From assembly GCF_010731735.1 (NCBI RefSeq), contig NZ_AP022588.1:3968001-4032000 (forward strand): DNA of 64,000 nucleotides, read 5' to 3'. Below are positions 53,395 to 62,114 of this stretch, piece after piece. Below the pieces are notes generated by a model that worked only from the letters and a program-made list of their open reading frames with translations, searched no databases and was not told where the DNA came from. This DNA is from Mycolicibacterium sediminis. Lineage in GTDB: Bacteria > Actinomycetota > Actinomycetes > Mycobacteriales > Mycobacteriaceae. Made by a program: the position numbers and the translations under genes. The first letter of the stretch is position 1, and every line of letters starts with the position of its first letter.

Positions 53395-54402
53395 GTGACG
53401 AGAGCGGCGACGAGCGTGCTGGACGTGGCGCGCGAGCAGGTGCTGGACCGGGGCGAGGGCCTCGACCAGGAACAGGTGCTGGCGGTGCTGCAGCTCTCCG
53501 ACGACCACCTCGAGGACCTGCTGGCCCTCGCCCACGACGTCCGGATGAAGTGGTGTGGGCCCGAGGTCGAGGTCGAGGGCATCATCAGCCTCAAGACCGG
53601 CGGCTGCCCCGAGGACTGCCACTTCTGCTCGCAGTCGGGACTGTTCGCCTCGCCGGTCCGCAGCGCGTGGCTCGACATCCCCAGCCTGGTCGAGGCCGCC
53701 AAGCAGACCGCGAAGTCCGGTGCGACGGAGTTCTGCATCGTCGCGGCCGTCCGCGGACCCGACGAGCGTCTGCTGGCTCAGGTGGCGGCGGGCATCGAGG
53801 CGATCCGCAACGAGGTCGACATCCAGATCGCCTGCTCGCTGGGCATGCTGACCCAGGAGCAGGTCGACCAGCTCGTGGGCATGGGCGTGCACCGCTACAA
53901 CCACAACCTCGAGACCGCACGGTCGCACTTCCCCAACGTCGTCACCACGCACTCCTGGGAAGAGCGCTGGGGCACCCTCGAGATGGTGCGCGAGGCCGGC
54001 ATGGAGGTCTGCTGCGGCGGCATCCTCGGCATGGGCGAGACGCTCGAACAGCGCGCCGAGTTCGCCGCGAACCTCGCCGAACTCAACCCGCACGAGGTGC
54101 CGCTCAACTTCCTCAATCCCCGCCCGGGCACGCCGTTCGGCGATCTCGACGTCCTGCCCGCGTCGGAGGCACTGAAGGCCGTCGCGGCCTTCCGTCTCGC
54201 GCTACCGCGCACGATGCTGCGGTTCGCCGGCGGGCGCGAGATCACCCTCGGCGACCTCGGCGCCAAGCAGGGCATCCTCGGCGGCATCAACGCCGTGATC
54301 GTGGGCAACTACCTGACCACGCTCGGTCGCCCCGCAGAGGCGGACCTCGAACTGCTCGAGGACCTGCAGATGCCGATCAAGGCGCTCAACGCGACACTGT
54401 GA
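53395..54402 (+). CDS. bioB: Biotin synthase
   Basis: 335 residues. GTG 53395 is chosen: GGAG lies 6 bases upstream and the N-terminus then matches mycobacterial BioB; GTG 53362 would add 11 residues. The radical-SAM cluster is Cys71-x3-Cys75-x2-Cys78 (CPEDCHFC). CIVAAVRGP, YNHNLETA and LNPRPGTPF are BioB signatures. It inserts sulfur into dethiobiotin. It is directly coupled to bsaP. Confidence 0.97.
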   Translation: MTRAATSVLDVAREQVLDRGEGLDQEQVLAVLQLSDDHLEDLLALAHDVRMKWCGPEVEVEGIISLKTGGCPEDCHFCSQSGLFASPVRSAWLDIPSLVEAAKQTAKSGATEFCIVAAVRGPDERLLAQVAAGIEAIRNEVDIQIACSLGMLTQEQVDQLVGMGVHRYNHNLETARSHFPNVVTTHSWEERWGTLEMVREAGMEVCCGGILGMGETLEQRAEFAANLAELNPHEVPLNFLNPRPGTPFGDLDVLPASEALKAVAAFRLALPRTMLRFAGGREITLGDLGAKQGILGGINAVIVGNYLTTLGRPAEADLELLEDLQMPIKALNATL

Positions 54403-54602
54403 CGGTGGCGCCGAGGTACAACGTCTACACCGGGGAACCCGAGGGCGGTGACACCCCGGCGGCCGCACGTCTGGGCCTGGAGCCGCCGCGGTTCTGCGCG
54501 GAGTGTGCGCGCCGGATGATCGTCCAGGTGCGGCCGGACGGGTGGTCGGCCCGGTGTTCCCGGCACGGTGCGCTCGACTCGAAGGATCTGGAGAAGCGAT
54601 GA
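54399..54602 (+). CDS. bsaP: Biotin synthase auxiliary protein BsaP
   Basis: 67 residues from GTG 54399, overlapping the bioB stop by GTGA. It has RFCAECARRM and a later CSRHG, so three cysteines that could bind a metal or cluster. It is the homologue by position and sequence of Rv1590, which has been reported to be required by the mycobacterial type of BioB. The tight coupling to bioB fits that role. The next gene overlaps by ATGA. Confidence 0.82.
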   Translation: MTVAPRYNVYTGEPEGGDTPAAARLGLEPPRFCAECARRMIVQVRPDGWSARCSRHGALDSKDLEKR

Positions 54603-55324
54603 CCCACTCCGCCGGACCGGTGCTCGCGCCCCCGAGTGCCCAGGAGCCGCCGCGCACCTCGCGTCAGCGCGCAGCAGTCACCCTGGTGGCGGCACTGACG
54701 CTGGCCGGTGTGCTCGTCGGTGCCGCGTGGGCGTGGCTGGCACCCGGCATCTCCGCCGCCATCGGCCTGAACCGCTCCGGCGAGCGCGTGCACGGGTACG
54801 TCGGCGACGGTGCGGACCACCTGTTCCTCGGGGCGTTCCTGCTCGTCGGCATGGTGTCGGTCGTCGCGATCGTCGCCGCCGTGTGGGCGTGGCGGTGGCG
54901 GGCACACCGCGGCCCGCTCACCGTCACGGCGCTGTCGGTGGGGGCGATGGCCGCAGCGGGTGCGGCGGCGGGAGTCGGTGCGGCACTGGCCCATTGGCGT
55001 CACGGCGCCGTCGACATGGCATCGGCGCCGGTGAGCCCGGAACGCCGCGTGTACTACCTCACCGAGGCGCCCGCCGTGTTCTTCGGGCACACCCCGCTGC
55101 AGATCGCGCTGACCGTCGTCTTCCCGGCCGGCATCGCCGCGCTCGTCTACGCCGTGTTCACGCTGTCGACGCTGCGCGACGACCTCGGCGCATGGCCGCC
55201 GGTCGAGACGGCATTCGGTCACGCGCGGCCGATGGTGGCCCCGCCGGCGCCGGCCGCGGCTACTGATCCAGCACGGACAGCGGACGACGTTCCACCCGTC
55301 GACCCAGGATCACCTTCGCGCTGA
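54599..55324 (+). CDS. DUF2567-type integral membrane protein
   Basis: 241 residues from ATG 54599 (ATGA overlap with bsaP). Four hydrophobic helices are visible: AAVTLVAALTLAGVLVGAAW, LFLGAFLLVGMVSVVAIVAA, ALSVGAMAAAGAAAGVGAAL and IALTVVFPAGIAALVYAVF. The C-terminus is Pro/Ala-rich and cytoplasmic or disordered. Equals Rv1591; function unknown. Its last 65 bases overlap the convergent lipase gene. Confidence 0.8.
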   Translation: MTHSAGPVLAPPSAQEPPRTSRQRAAVTLVAALTLAGVLVGAAWAWLAPGISAAIGLNRSGERVHGYVGDGADHLFLGAFLLVGMVSVVAIVAAVWAWRWRAHRGPLTVTALSVGAMAAAGAAAGVGAALAHWRHGAVDMASAPVSPERRVYYLTEAPAVFFGHTPLQIALTVVFPAGIAALVYAVFTLSTLRDDLGAWPPVETAFGHARPMVAPPAPAAATDPARTADDVPPVDPGSPSR

Positions 55325-56612
55325 TGAACCCGAGGCGCAGCATGCCCCGGTAGGTGGACGGGTTGAGCATCGTCGGCCACTGGGTGCGCAGACGGTTCTC
55401 CGAGAGCGGCCGGTCGTTGATGCGGTCGCGCAGCCACCGCAGCGCCATCGGCGCGGACAGCGGGTGCAGCAGCATGTGCTCGCTGAACATGTCGCGGTGG
55501 TAGGTCACGTGCGCACCGCCGCGCTCGTAGGTCTCGCTCAGCCGGTCGATGTCGTCGACCGACACGATCTTGTCGTGCACGGCCTGGACGATGAGTACCG
55601 GCGGCGTGGGCGTGCTGGTGCCGAGCTTGATGCTCTCGAAGACGTGCTGCACCTCGGGCGTGTCGAGGATCTCCTGCAGCGGCCGGTCGACGAGGTCGTC
55701 CATGTCCTTGCCGCTCAGCCACAGGACGGCGTGTGCGGTGGTCATCCGATGGAGGCGGGCCAGCATCTTCTTGCCGTCGGGCGTGGCGTGCTGGTCGATC
55801 ACCCGGTCGAGCTCCGGATACACGTGGGTGAGCGCGGCCACCACCAGGGCGGGCAGCCCGGAGAAGCGGCTGCCGTTGAGCCGCCTGTACGCGCTGCCCA
55901 GATCGGCGACGGGGGAGCCCAGGACGGCGCCGACGACGTTGAGTTCGGGCGCGTACTGCGCGTACGTCTCGGCGGCCCATGCGGTGGCGAGGCCGCCGCC
56001 GGAGTAGCCCCACAGGCCGACCGGTGCCTCCTGCGACAGGTTCAGGGGCTCGAAGTTCAGCGCGGCACGCAGGCCGTCGAGGATGTGGTAGCCCGGTTCG
56101 CGCGGGGCGCCCCAGATGCCGTCGGATCCCTCGTGGTCGGGCACCGAGACCGCCCAGCCCTCGGCCAGCGCCGCGGAGATCAACAGGAACTCGAACTGCG
56201 CGAGGGCGCCGACGGCCTTGGCGCCGCGCCGTAGGGCGTACGAGGGGAAGCACCGTCCGGAGATGGCGTCGATCGCGCACTGGTAGGACACGATCGGACA
56301 GGGCCGCACGCTGTCGCGCTCGGTGGGCACGATCACCGTGGTGACCGTGGTGTCCGGCAGCCCGTTCATGTCGACGGTCCGGTACAGCAGCTGGGTGCCG
56401 GTCAGCTTCTGGGGAACGAGACCCATGAATGCCAGCGACACGTCGCGCGACCGCAGCACCGTGCCGGGACGGGCGTGTTCGAAGCCGTCCGGGGGCAGGT
56501 AGAACGAATCGCTGTCAGGTAGCTGTGGTCGTTGGCGCGGCTGAAGCTCCTGGTGAGGGACCTGGCCGATCCACTCGGCGCCGGTTGCCTCGGCCGCATT
56601 GCCAAAATCCAT
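55260..56612 (-). CDS. Secretory-lipase (LIP) family alpha/beta hydrolase
   Basis: 450 residues from ATG 56612. The nucleophile elbow is GYSGGG (LWGYSGGGLATAWAAE), with VPDHEGSDGIWGAPREPGY before it and the late block PVLIVQAVHDKIV holding the likely Asp; His is probably in SEHMLL. No signal peptide is seen despite the family name. Equals Rv1592c, whose product is a lipase. It lies 49 bases downstream of nrtR on the same strand. Confidence 0.9.
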   Translation of the reverse strand: MDFGNAAEATGAEWIGQVPHQELQPRQRPQLPDSDSFYLPPDGFEHARPGTVLRSRDVSLAFMGLVPQKLTGTQLLYRTVDMNGLPDTTVTTVIVPTERDSVRPCPIVSYQCAIDAISGRCFPSYALRRGAKAVGALAQFEFLLISAALAEGWAVSVPDHEGSDGIWGAPREPGYHILDGLRAALNFEPLNLSQEAPVGLWGYSGGGLATAWAAETYAQYAPELNVVGAVLGSPVADLGSAYRRLNGSRFSGLPALVVAALTHVYPELDRVIDQHATPDGKKMLARLHRMTTAHAVLWLSGKDMDDLVDRPLQEILDTPEVQHVFESIKLGTSTPTPPVLIVQAVHDKIVSVDDIDRLSETYERGGAHVTYHRDMFSEHMLLHPLSAPMALRWLRDRINDRPLSENRLRTQWPTMLNPSTYRGMLRLGFISAKVILGRRVERRPLSVLDQ

Positions 56613-56661
56613 CCAGCCATTGTCTCTTACGGATCCCTTAGGGCCAAGCAGGGGCCGGGTT

Positions 56662-57366
56662 TCACCCCGGCGGACGAAGTGCGGCGAACTCGTCGGTGAC
56701 CCGGTAGCGCGACTCGATGAAGCGGTACATCGCGGCGGGCCGCCCCCCGCCAGGGCCCGACTTCGCGGTGGTTCCGGTGGGGGTGATGACTCCGCGCCGG
56801 ACCAGGACCCGCTGCAGGTTGGTCGCGTCGACCTGATAGCCCAGGGCGGCGCCGTACACGTCGCGCAGCGTCGAGAGCGCGAACTCCTGGGGCGCGAGTG
56901 CGAAGCCGATGTTGGTGTAGGAGAGCTTGGCGTTGAGCCGGGTGTGGGCGTTGGCGACCATCGTCTCGTGGTCGAAGGCCATCGGGGGGAGCGCGTCGAC
57001 CGGGTGCCACCGGGTGTCGGACGGAAGGGCCGGCGTGGCGGGGGCGGGCACCAGGCCGAGGAACGTCGAGGCGATGGCGCGGCCGCCGAACACGCTGTCG
57101 GGCACCCGATCCGGCTGGCTGAACACCGCGAGCTGTTCCAGGTGGGCCACCTCCCGGAGGTCGACCTTCTCCGCGAGCTGACGGCGCACCGAGCTGGTCA
57201 TGTCCTCGTCGTCGCGGAGCTGGCCACCGGGCAGGGACCAGGAGCCCCGCTGGGGTGCCATGGCGCGTTCCCACAGCAGCACGCTGAGCCGGGGCGTCCG
57301 GGTGTCGAGCCGGCGGACCTGAAACACGACGGCCAGCACTTCGTGGGAGGTGCTACGATGAGGCAT
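56662..57366 (-). CDS. nrtR: NrtR, Nudix-related regulator of NAD synthesis
   Basis: 234 residues from ATG 57366. The N-terminal Nudix-like domain keeps SLPGGQLRDDED but the box ends RQLAEKVD, where catalytic Glu residues of the REUxEE motif are changed, so it should bind rather than cut its ligand. The C-terminal winged helix includes NLQRVLVRRGVITPTG and GRPAAMYRF. NrtR represses nadA-type operons and senses ADP-ribose or related nucleotides. Start supported by a -10 TATGAT (57379-57374, minus) 7 bases before ATG. Equals Rv1593c. Confidence 0.92.
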   Translation of the reverse strand: MPHRSTSHEVLAVVFQVRRLDTRTPRLSVLLWERAMAPQRGSWSLPGGQLRDDEDMTSSVRRQLAEKVDLREVAHLEQLAVFSQPDRVPDSVFGGRAIASTFLGLVPAPATPALPSDTRWHPVDALPPMAFDHETMVANAHTRLNAKLSYTNIGFALAPQEFALSTLRDVYGAALGYQVDATNLQRVLVRRGVITPTGTTAKSGPGGGRPAAMYRFIESRYRVTDEFAALRPPG

Positions 57367-57389
57367 GTTTTCGATCATAAGTCGAAAAC
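57354..57389. promoter_or_regulatory. NrtR operator and divergent nrtR/nadA promoters
   Basis: GTTTTCGA (57367-57374), a 7-base spacer and TCGAAAAC (57382-57389) form a perfect palindrome. TACGAT (57354-57359) is the nadA -10, which puts the palindrome at about +1 to +23. On the other strand TATGAT inside the palindrome is the nrtR -10. One bound repressor would block both genes. Confidence 0.82.
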
Positions 57390-57412
57390 CTCCCGAGTCA
57401 AAGGAGACGGCC

Positions 57413-58459
57413 ATGACGGTGTTGGACCGCACGGCGGAGTCAGGCGGGTGGGCCGCACGCATCACCGACGGCCCCGGTGGCTACGGCGGCGTCGTGGCCG
57501 ACGAGGAGTGGGCAGCCGAGATCCGCAGGCTCGCCGACCTCCGGGGCGCGACGCTGCTGGCGCACAACTACCAACTGCCCGCCATCCAGGACGTGGCCGA
57601 CCACGTCGGCGACTCCCTGGCGCTGTCCCGGATCGCGGCCGAGGCCCCGGAGGACACCATCGTCTTCTGCGGCGTGCACTTCATGGCCGAGACGGCGAAG
57701 ATCCTGAGCCCCGAGAAGACCGTGCTGATCCCCGACCAGCGGGCGGGCTGCTCGCTGGCCGACTCGATCACCGCCGACGACCTGCGGGCCTGGAAGGCGG
57801 AGTTCCCCGACGCCGTCGTGGTCTCCTACGTGAACACGACCGCCGCGGTGAAGGCGCTCACCGACGTCTGCTGCACCTCGTCCAACGCCGTCGAGGTGGT
57901 CGCCTCCATCCCCGCCGACCGCGACGTGCTGTTCTGCCCCGACCAGTTCCTCGGCGCGCACGTGCGCCGGATCACCGGCCGCACGAACCTGCACGTCTGG
58001 GCCGGCGAGTGCCACGTCCACGCGGGCATCAACGGCGACGAACTCGCCGCGCAGGCCCGCAGCCACCCCGACGCCGAGCTGTACGTGCACCCCGAGTGCG
58101 GCTGCGCCACCTCGGCGCTCTACCTCGCCGGCGAGGGCGCCGTCCCCGAGGACCGGGTCAAGATCCTGTCCACCGGCGGCATGCTCGACGCGGCCAGGGC
58201 GACCCGCGCACGTCAGGTCCTGGTGGCCACCGAGGTCGGGATGCTGCACCAGTTGCGCCGTGCCGCACCGGATGTCGACTTCCTGGCCGTCAACGACCGC
58301 GCGTCGTGCGGCTACATGAAGATGATCACGCCGGCAGCGCTGCTCCGCTGCCTGCTCGAGGGTGCGGACGAGGTCCACGTAGACCTGGAGACCGCACGGC
58401 TGGCGCGAGCCAGCGTTCGGCGGATGATCGAGATCGGACAGCCCGGCGGCGGGGAATGA
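57413..58459 (+). CDS. nadA: Quinolinate synthase
   Basis: 348 residues from ATG 57413, with AAGGAGA 5 bases upstream. LLAHNYQLPAIQDVADHVGDS is the family N-terminal signature; cluster-type cysteines lie in VFCGVHFMAET, PECGCATS and DRASCGYM. It condenses iminoaspartate with dihydroxyacetone phosphate using a [4Fe-4S] cluster. First gene of nadABC under NrtR. Confidence 0.97.
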   Translation: MTVLDRTAESGGWAARITDGPGGYGGVVADEEWAAEIRRLADLRGATLLAHNYQLPAIQDVADHVGDSLALSRIAAEAPEDTIVFCGVHFMAETAKILSPEKTVLIPDQRAGCSLADSITADDLRAWKAEFPDAVVVSYVNTTAAVKALTDVCCTSSNAVEVVASIPADRDVLFCPDQFLGAHVRRITGRTNLHVWAGECHVHAGINGDELAAQARSHPDAELYVHPECGCATSALYLAGEGAVPEDRVKILSTGGMLDAARATRARQVLVATEVGMLHQLRRAAPDVDFLAVNDRASCGYMKMITPAALLRCLLEGADEVHVDLETARLARASVRRMIEIGQPGGGE

Positions 58460-60072
58460 CCACCACGTCCTGCGGGGGGCCCGGCTACTGGCAGCAGCGC
58501 GCCGACGTCGTGGTCGTCGGCACCGGCGTGGCCGGGCTCGCCGCGGCGCTGGCGGCCCAACGACGCGGTGCGCGCGTCGTGGTCCTGAGCAAGGCCGCCG
58601 AGCCCACCGGATCGACGGCGACGTTCTACGCCCAGGGCGGCATCGCCGTCGTCATCCCCGACGGGGACGACTCGGTGGAGGCGCACGTCGCGGACACCAT
58701 CGCCGCGGGCGGCGGGCTGTGTGATCCCGTCGCGGTGACCTCGATCGTCGCCGACGGGTACGGAGCCGTCGCCGACCTCGTCGGTGCCGGTGCGCGCTTC
58801 GACGAGGCGGCGCCCGGCCGGTGGTCGCTGACCAAGGAGGGTGGGCACTCCCGGCGCCGCATCGTGCACGCGGGCGGCGACGCCACCGGAGCAGAGGTGC
58901 AGCGCGCGCTCGACCGCGCCGCCGACCTCCTCGACGTCCGATTCGATCACGTCGTGCTGCAGGTACTTCGGACCGACGACGCGGTGACCGGTGTCCTGGT
59001 GCACGACGGTGCCGGCCTCGGCCTGATCCATGCGCCGTCGGTCGTCCTGGCCACGGGCGGGATGGGTCACCTGTACTCGGCCACCACCAATCCCGACGGC
59101 TCCACCGGCGACGGCGTGGCACTGGCGCTGTGGGCCGGGGTTCCGGTGAGCGACGTCGAGTTCGTCCAGTTCCATCCCACGATGCTCTTCGACGGCAACG
59201 CGGCGGGGCGGCGTCCGCTCGTCACCGAGGCGCTGCGCGGCGAGGGAGCGCGTCTGGTGGACGCACGCGGTGGATCGATCACCGCCGGCGTACACCGGAT
59301 GGGCGACCTCGCGCCGCGCGACGTCGTGGCGGCGGCGATCGAGGCCCGCCTGACCGAGACCGGGGACGCCTGCGTCTACCTGGACGCGCGTGTCGTCCCC
59401 GACGTCGCGACGCGTTTCCCGACGGTCACCGCCGCCTGTCGGGCGGCGGGCATCGACCCTGCGCTGCAGCCGATCCCCGTGGTGCCCGGCGCCCACTACA
59501 GCTGCGGTGGCGTGGTGACCGACGTGACGGGCAAGACCGAACTGGCCGGCCTGTTCGCCGCGGGCGAGGTCGCGCGCACCGGCATGCACGGCGCCAACAG
59601 GTTGGCGTCCAACAGCCTGCTCGAGGGTCTGGTGGTCGGCGGTCGCGCCGGACGCGCGGCGGCGGGCCACGCGATCGATGCGGGTCCGGCGCCGGTGGTC
59701 CTGCCCAGCGGTGAACGTCGGATGACGCTGCCGCGCAACGAACTGCAGCGGGCGATGTCCCGGCACGCCGGCGTCGTCCGGGACGGCGCCGGACTGCGCA
59801 CCCTGGCGAGCATGCTCGACGCCGCCACGGCGGTGCCGCTGCGCGGTCGCGTCGACCTCGAGGACGCCGCCCTCGTGGCGTCCGCCCGGGCACTCGTCGC
59901 CGCGGCCCGCGACCGCACGGAATCGCGGGGGTGTCACCACCGGTCGGACCACCCCGGAACCGATCCGGCTCGGGCGGCGAGCACGGTCGTGCGCCACTCG
60001 TCGGGCCGCCCGACCGTCGGCAGGGCCGTCGCCGTGTCCGTCGAGGCACTGCCGGTGGAGGTGTGCGCGTGA
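58456..60072 (+). CDS. nadB: L-aspartate oxidase
   Basis: 538 residues from ATG 58456 (ATGA overlap with nadA). The FAD-binding motif VVVVGTGVAGLAAALAAQRRG is near the N-terminus; FVQFHPT, HYSCGGVVTD and GMHGANRLASNSLLEG form the substrate and flavin site. It oxidises aspartate to iminoaspartate, the NadA substrate. The last ~50 residues are Arg/His/Ser-rich and look unstructured. Confidence 0.96.
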   Translation: MTTTSCGGPGYWQQRADVVVVGTGVAGLAAALAAQRRGARVVVLSKAAEPTGSTATFYAQGGIAVVIPDGDDSVEAHVADTIAAGGGLCDPVAVTSIVADGYGAVADLVGAGARFDEAAPGRWSLTKEGGHSRRRIVHAGGDATGAEVQRALDRAADLLDVRFDHVVLQVLRTDDAVTGVLVHDGAGLGLIHAPSVVLATGGMGHLYSATTNPDGSTGDGVALALWAGVPVSDVEFVQFHPTMLFDGNAAGRRPLVTEALRGEGARLVDARGGSITAGVHRMGDLAPRDVVAAAIEARLTETGDACVYLDARVVPDVATRFPTVTAACRAAGIDPALQPIPVVPGAHYSCGGVVTDVTGKTELAGLFAAGEVARTGMHGANRLASNSLLEGLVVGGRAGRAAAGHAIDAGPAPVVLPSGERRMTLPRNELQRAMSRHAGVVRDGAGLRTLASMLDAATAVPLRGRVDLEDAALVASARALVAAARDRTESRGCHHRSDHPGTDPARAASTVVRHSSGRPTVGRAVAVSVEALPVEVCA

Positions 60073-60926
60073 GGCTCACCGAGTCGGAACGGGCGGAGGC
60101 CGCCGCCGCCATCGGCCGCGCCCTCGCCGAGGATCTGCGCTACGGCCCCGACGTGACTTCGGAGGCGACCGTGGCCGCGGACGCCACGACGATCGCAGCG
60201 ATGGTGACCCGTGAACCCGGCGTCGCCGCGGGAGTCGAGGTGGCACTGATGGTGCTCGACGAGGTGCTGGGCGCCGGCGCGTACCAGGTGCTCGACCAGG
60301 TGGAGGACGGCACGCTACTCGACGCCGGCGCAGTGCTGCTGCGCGTCGAGGCGACGACGCGCGGACTGCTCACCGCCGAACGCACGATGCTGAACCTGGT
60401 CTGTCACCTCAGCGGGATCGCCACCGCCACGGCGCAGTGGGTGGACGCCGTGGCGGGCACCCGCGCGCAGATCCGCGACACCCGGAAGACGTTGCCGGGC
60501 TTGCGGATACTGCAGAAGTACGCCGTGCGGGTGGGCGGCGGCGTGAACCACCGGATGGGGCTGGGCGACGCCGCGCTCATCAAGGACAACCACGTCGCCG
60601 CGGCCGGCGGGGTCCTCGAGGCGCTCAAGGCGGTTCGCGCCGTCGCCCCGGATCTGCCGTGCGAGGTGGAGGTCGACTCCCTCGAGCAGCTCGACGACAT
60701 CCTCGGCGAGGACGTGGAACTCGTCCTGCTCGACAACTTCCCGGTGTGGCAGACGCAGGTCGCTGTGCAGCGCCGGGACTCCCGTGCGCCCGGCACCCTG
60801 CTCGAGTCCTCGGGTGGCCTGTCGGTGGACGCGGCCGCCGAGTACGCGGGCACCGGCGTCGACTACCTCGCCATCGGCGCGCTCACCCACTCCGTGCGGG
60901 TGCTCGACGTCGGCCTCGACGTCTAG
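60069..60926 (+). CDS. nadC: Nicotinate-nucleotide pyrophosphorylase (carboxylating)
   Basis: 285 residues from GTG 60069 (GTGA overlap with nadB). Type II phosphoribosyltransferase signatures are present: ERTMLNLVCHLSGIATATAQWV, DTRKTLPGLR, KYAVRVGGGVNHRMGL, IKDNHV and LLDNF. It converts quinolinate and PRPP to nicotinate mononucleotide. Last gene of the nadABC operon. Confidence 0.97.
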   Translation: MRLTESERAEAAAAIGRALAEDLRYGPDVTSEATVAADATTIAAMVTREPGVAAGVEVALMVLDEVLGAGAYQVLDQVEDGTLLDAGAVLLRVEATTRGLLTAERTMLNLVCHLSGIATATAQWVDAVAGTRAQIRDTRKTLPGLRILQKYAVRVGGGVNHRMGLGDAALIKDNHVAAAGGVLEALKAVRAVAPDLPCEVEVDSLEQLDDILGEDVELVLLDNFPVWQTQVAVQRRDSRAPGTLLESSGGLSVDAAAEYAGTGVDYLAIGALTHSVRVLDVGLDV

Positions 60927-60932
60927 CCTCCG

Positions 60933-61568
60933 TCAGGCGGCGGCGCCGCGTCGCACCAGCGACAGCAGCACCGCGGCGGTGGCGAAGAGTCCGGAGAAGC
61001 TGCGGTTGACGAGGGTCTGCCGGCGCGGGGTGTGCATCACGCGCAGGAGCCGCACCGAGAGCCGGGTGTAGAGGCCCATCACGACGACGTCGACCGCGAT
61101 CATCGTGACGCCGATCGCCAGGTACTGCGGAGGCAACGGCTGCGTCGGCACGACGAACTGCGGCAGCACCGCCAGGAAGAACACCAGGCCCTTCGGGTTC
61201 GTCGCGTTGACCAGGAATCCGCGGACCACCAGTGCGAGCCTGCCGCCGTCACCCGGCGCGTCCACTCGTTCGCCGAGGTCGTGCGGGGCCGCACGCCACT
61301 GCCGGACCGCGAGGTACAGCAGGTAGCCCACCCCCACCCACTTGATGACGGTGAACGCGACGATCGAGTTGGTGACGACGGCGCCGAGACCGAGCGCGAC
61401 CAGCGCGAGCTGCAGCATCAGGCCGATCTCGAGGCCGAGGATGCTCCAGTATCCGCGGCGCACGCCGTGGGTCAGCCCGGTGGCCATCGACTGGATCGCG
61501 CCTGCACCCGGGCTCAGCGCGATCAGGATCGCCGCACCCAGGAACGCCAGCCACAGTTGCCACGTCAT
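60933..61568 (-). CDS. LysE/RhtB-family amino-acid exporter
   Basis: 211 residues from ATG 61568. WLAFLGAAILIALSPGAGAIQSMATGLTHG is the conserved LysE/RhtB N-terminus with its SPGP-like motif, and NATNPKGLVFFLAVLPQFV the conserved central block. Six membrane helices are predicted. It likely exports a hydrophilic amino acid or derivative; the substrate is unknown. It converges on nadC with a 6-base gap. Confidence 0.92.
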   Translation of the reverse strand: MTWQLWLAFLGAAILIALSPGAGAIQSMATGLTHGVRRGYWSILGLEIGLMLQLALVALGLGAVVTNSIVAFTVIKWVGVGYLLYLAVRQWRAAPHDLGERVDAPGDGGRLALVVRGFLVNATNPKGLVFFLAVLPQFVVPTQPLPPQYLAIGVTMIAVDVVVMGLYTRLSVRLLRVMHTPRRQTLVNRSFSGLFATAAVLLSLVRRGAAA

Positions 61569-61634
61569 GGGCCGAAGTGTGGCAGCCGGGCGCCGCGGGG
61601 CTCAACCGGTTATCCGGCCCCGGCTGCGGGCGGG

Positions 61635-62057
61635 TCAGGCGATGTCGGCGACGAACGTGCCCTGCCGCTTGGCGAGGGCACGCGGCACACGGGGGAGGGC
61701 CGGATCGACCGTGCCCGCGGGCAGCACCCGGGGGTTGATGAGATGGAGGTCCTCGCGGCCGACGTGGATGTCGGCCTCACCGGCGGCGAGCACGTTCTTC
61801 ACCCAGTTGGTCTTGCCGTGCATCAGCCCGATGGCGAGGAGGTCGTCCGTGCGGTAGGCGGTGACGATCGTCTCGAAATCCTTGCCGGACGTGCGCCCGC
61901 GGTGGCGGATCACCGCGAAGCCGGGCATGCGCTTCGACAGCGGCCGCAGCAGCGGGTTGACGTACTTGATCTGCAGACGTTCCAACCACACCGGCATCAG
62001 CATCGGAACGCCGGGGGCGTTGTTGGGGTGGTCTTTCCTCGACGACGACGTGGACAT
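61635..62057 (-). CDS. Deazaflavin (F420)-dependent nitroreductase-family protein
   Basis: 140 residues from ATG 62057. KRMPGFAVIRHRGRTSGKDFETIV and NWVKNVLAAGEADIHVG match the split beta-barrel Ddn/FDOR-A family that binds coenzyme F420. Equals Rv1598c. The physiological substrate is not known. It is divergent from hisD across a short region. Confidence 0.85.
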   Translation of the reverse strand: MSTSSSRKDHPNNAPGVPMLMPVWLERLQIKYVNPLLRPLSKRMPGFAVIRHRGRTSGKDFETIVTAYRTDDLLAIGLMHGKTNWVKNVLAAGEADIHVGREDLHLINPRVLPAGTVDPALPRVPRALAKRQGTFVADIA

Positions 62058-62114
62058 GACGGCTCCCGGATTCGATTTGGTCTGCTCTGGGACAATAGAG
62101 GCATGGAGGTAGCC

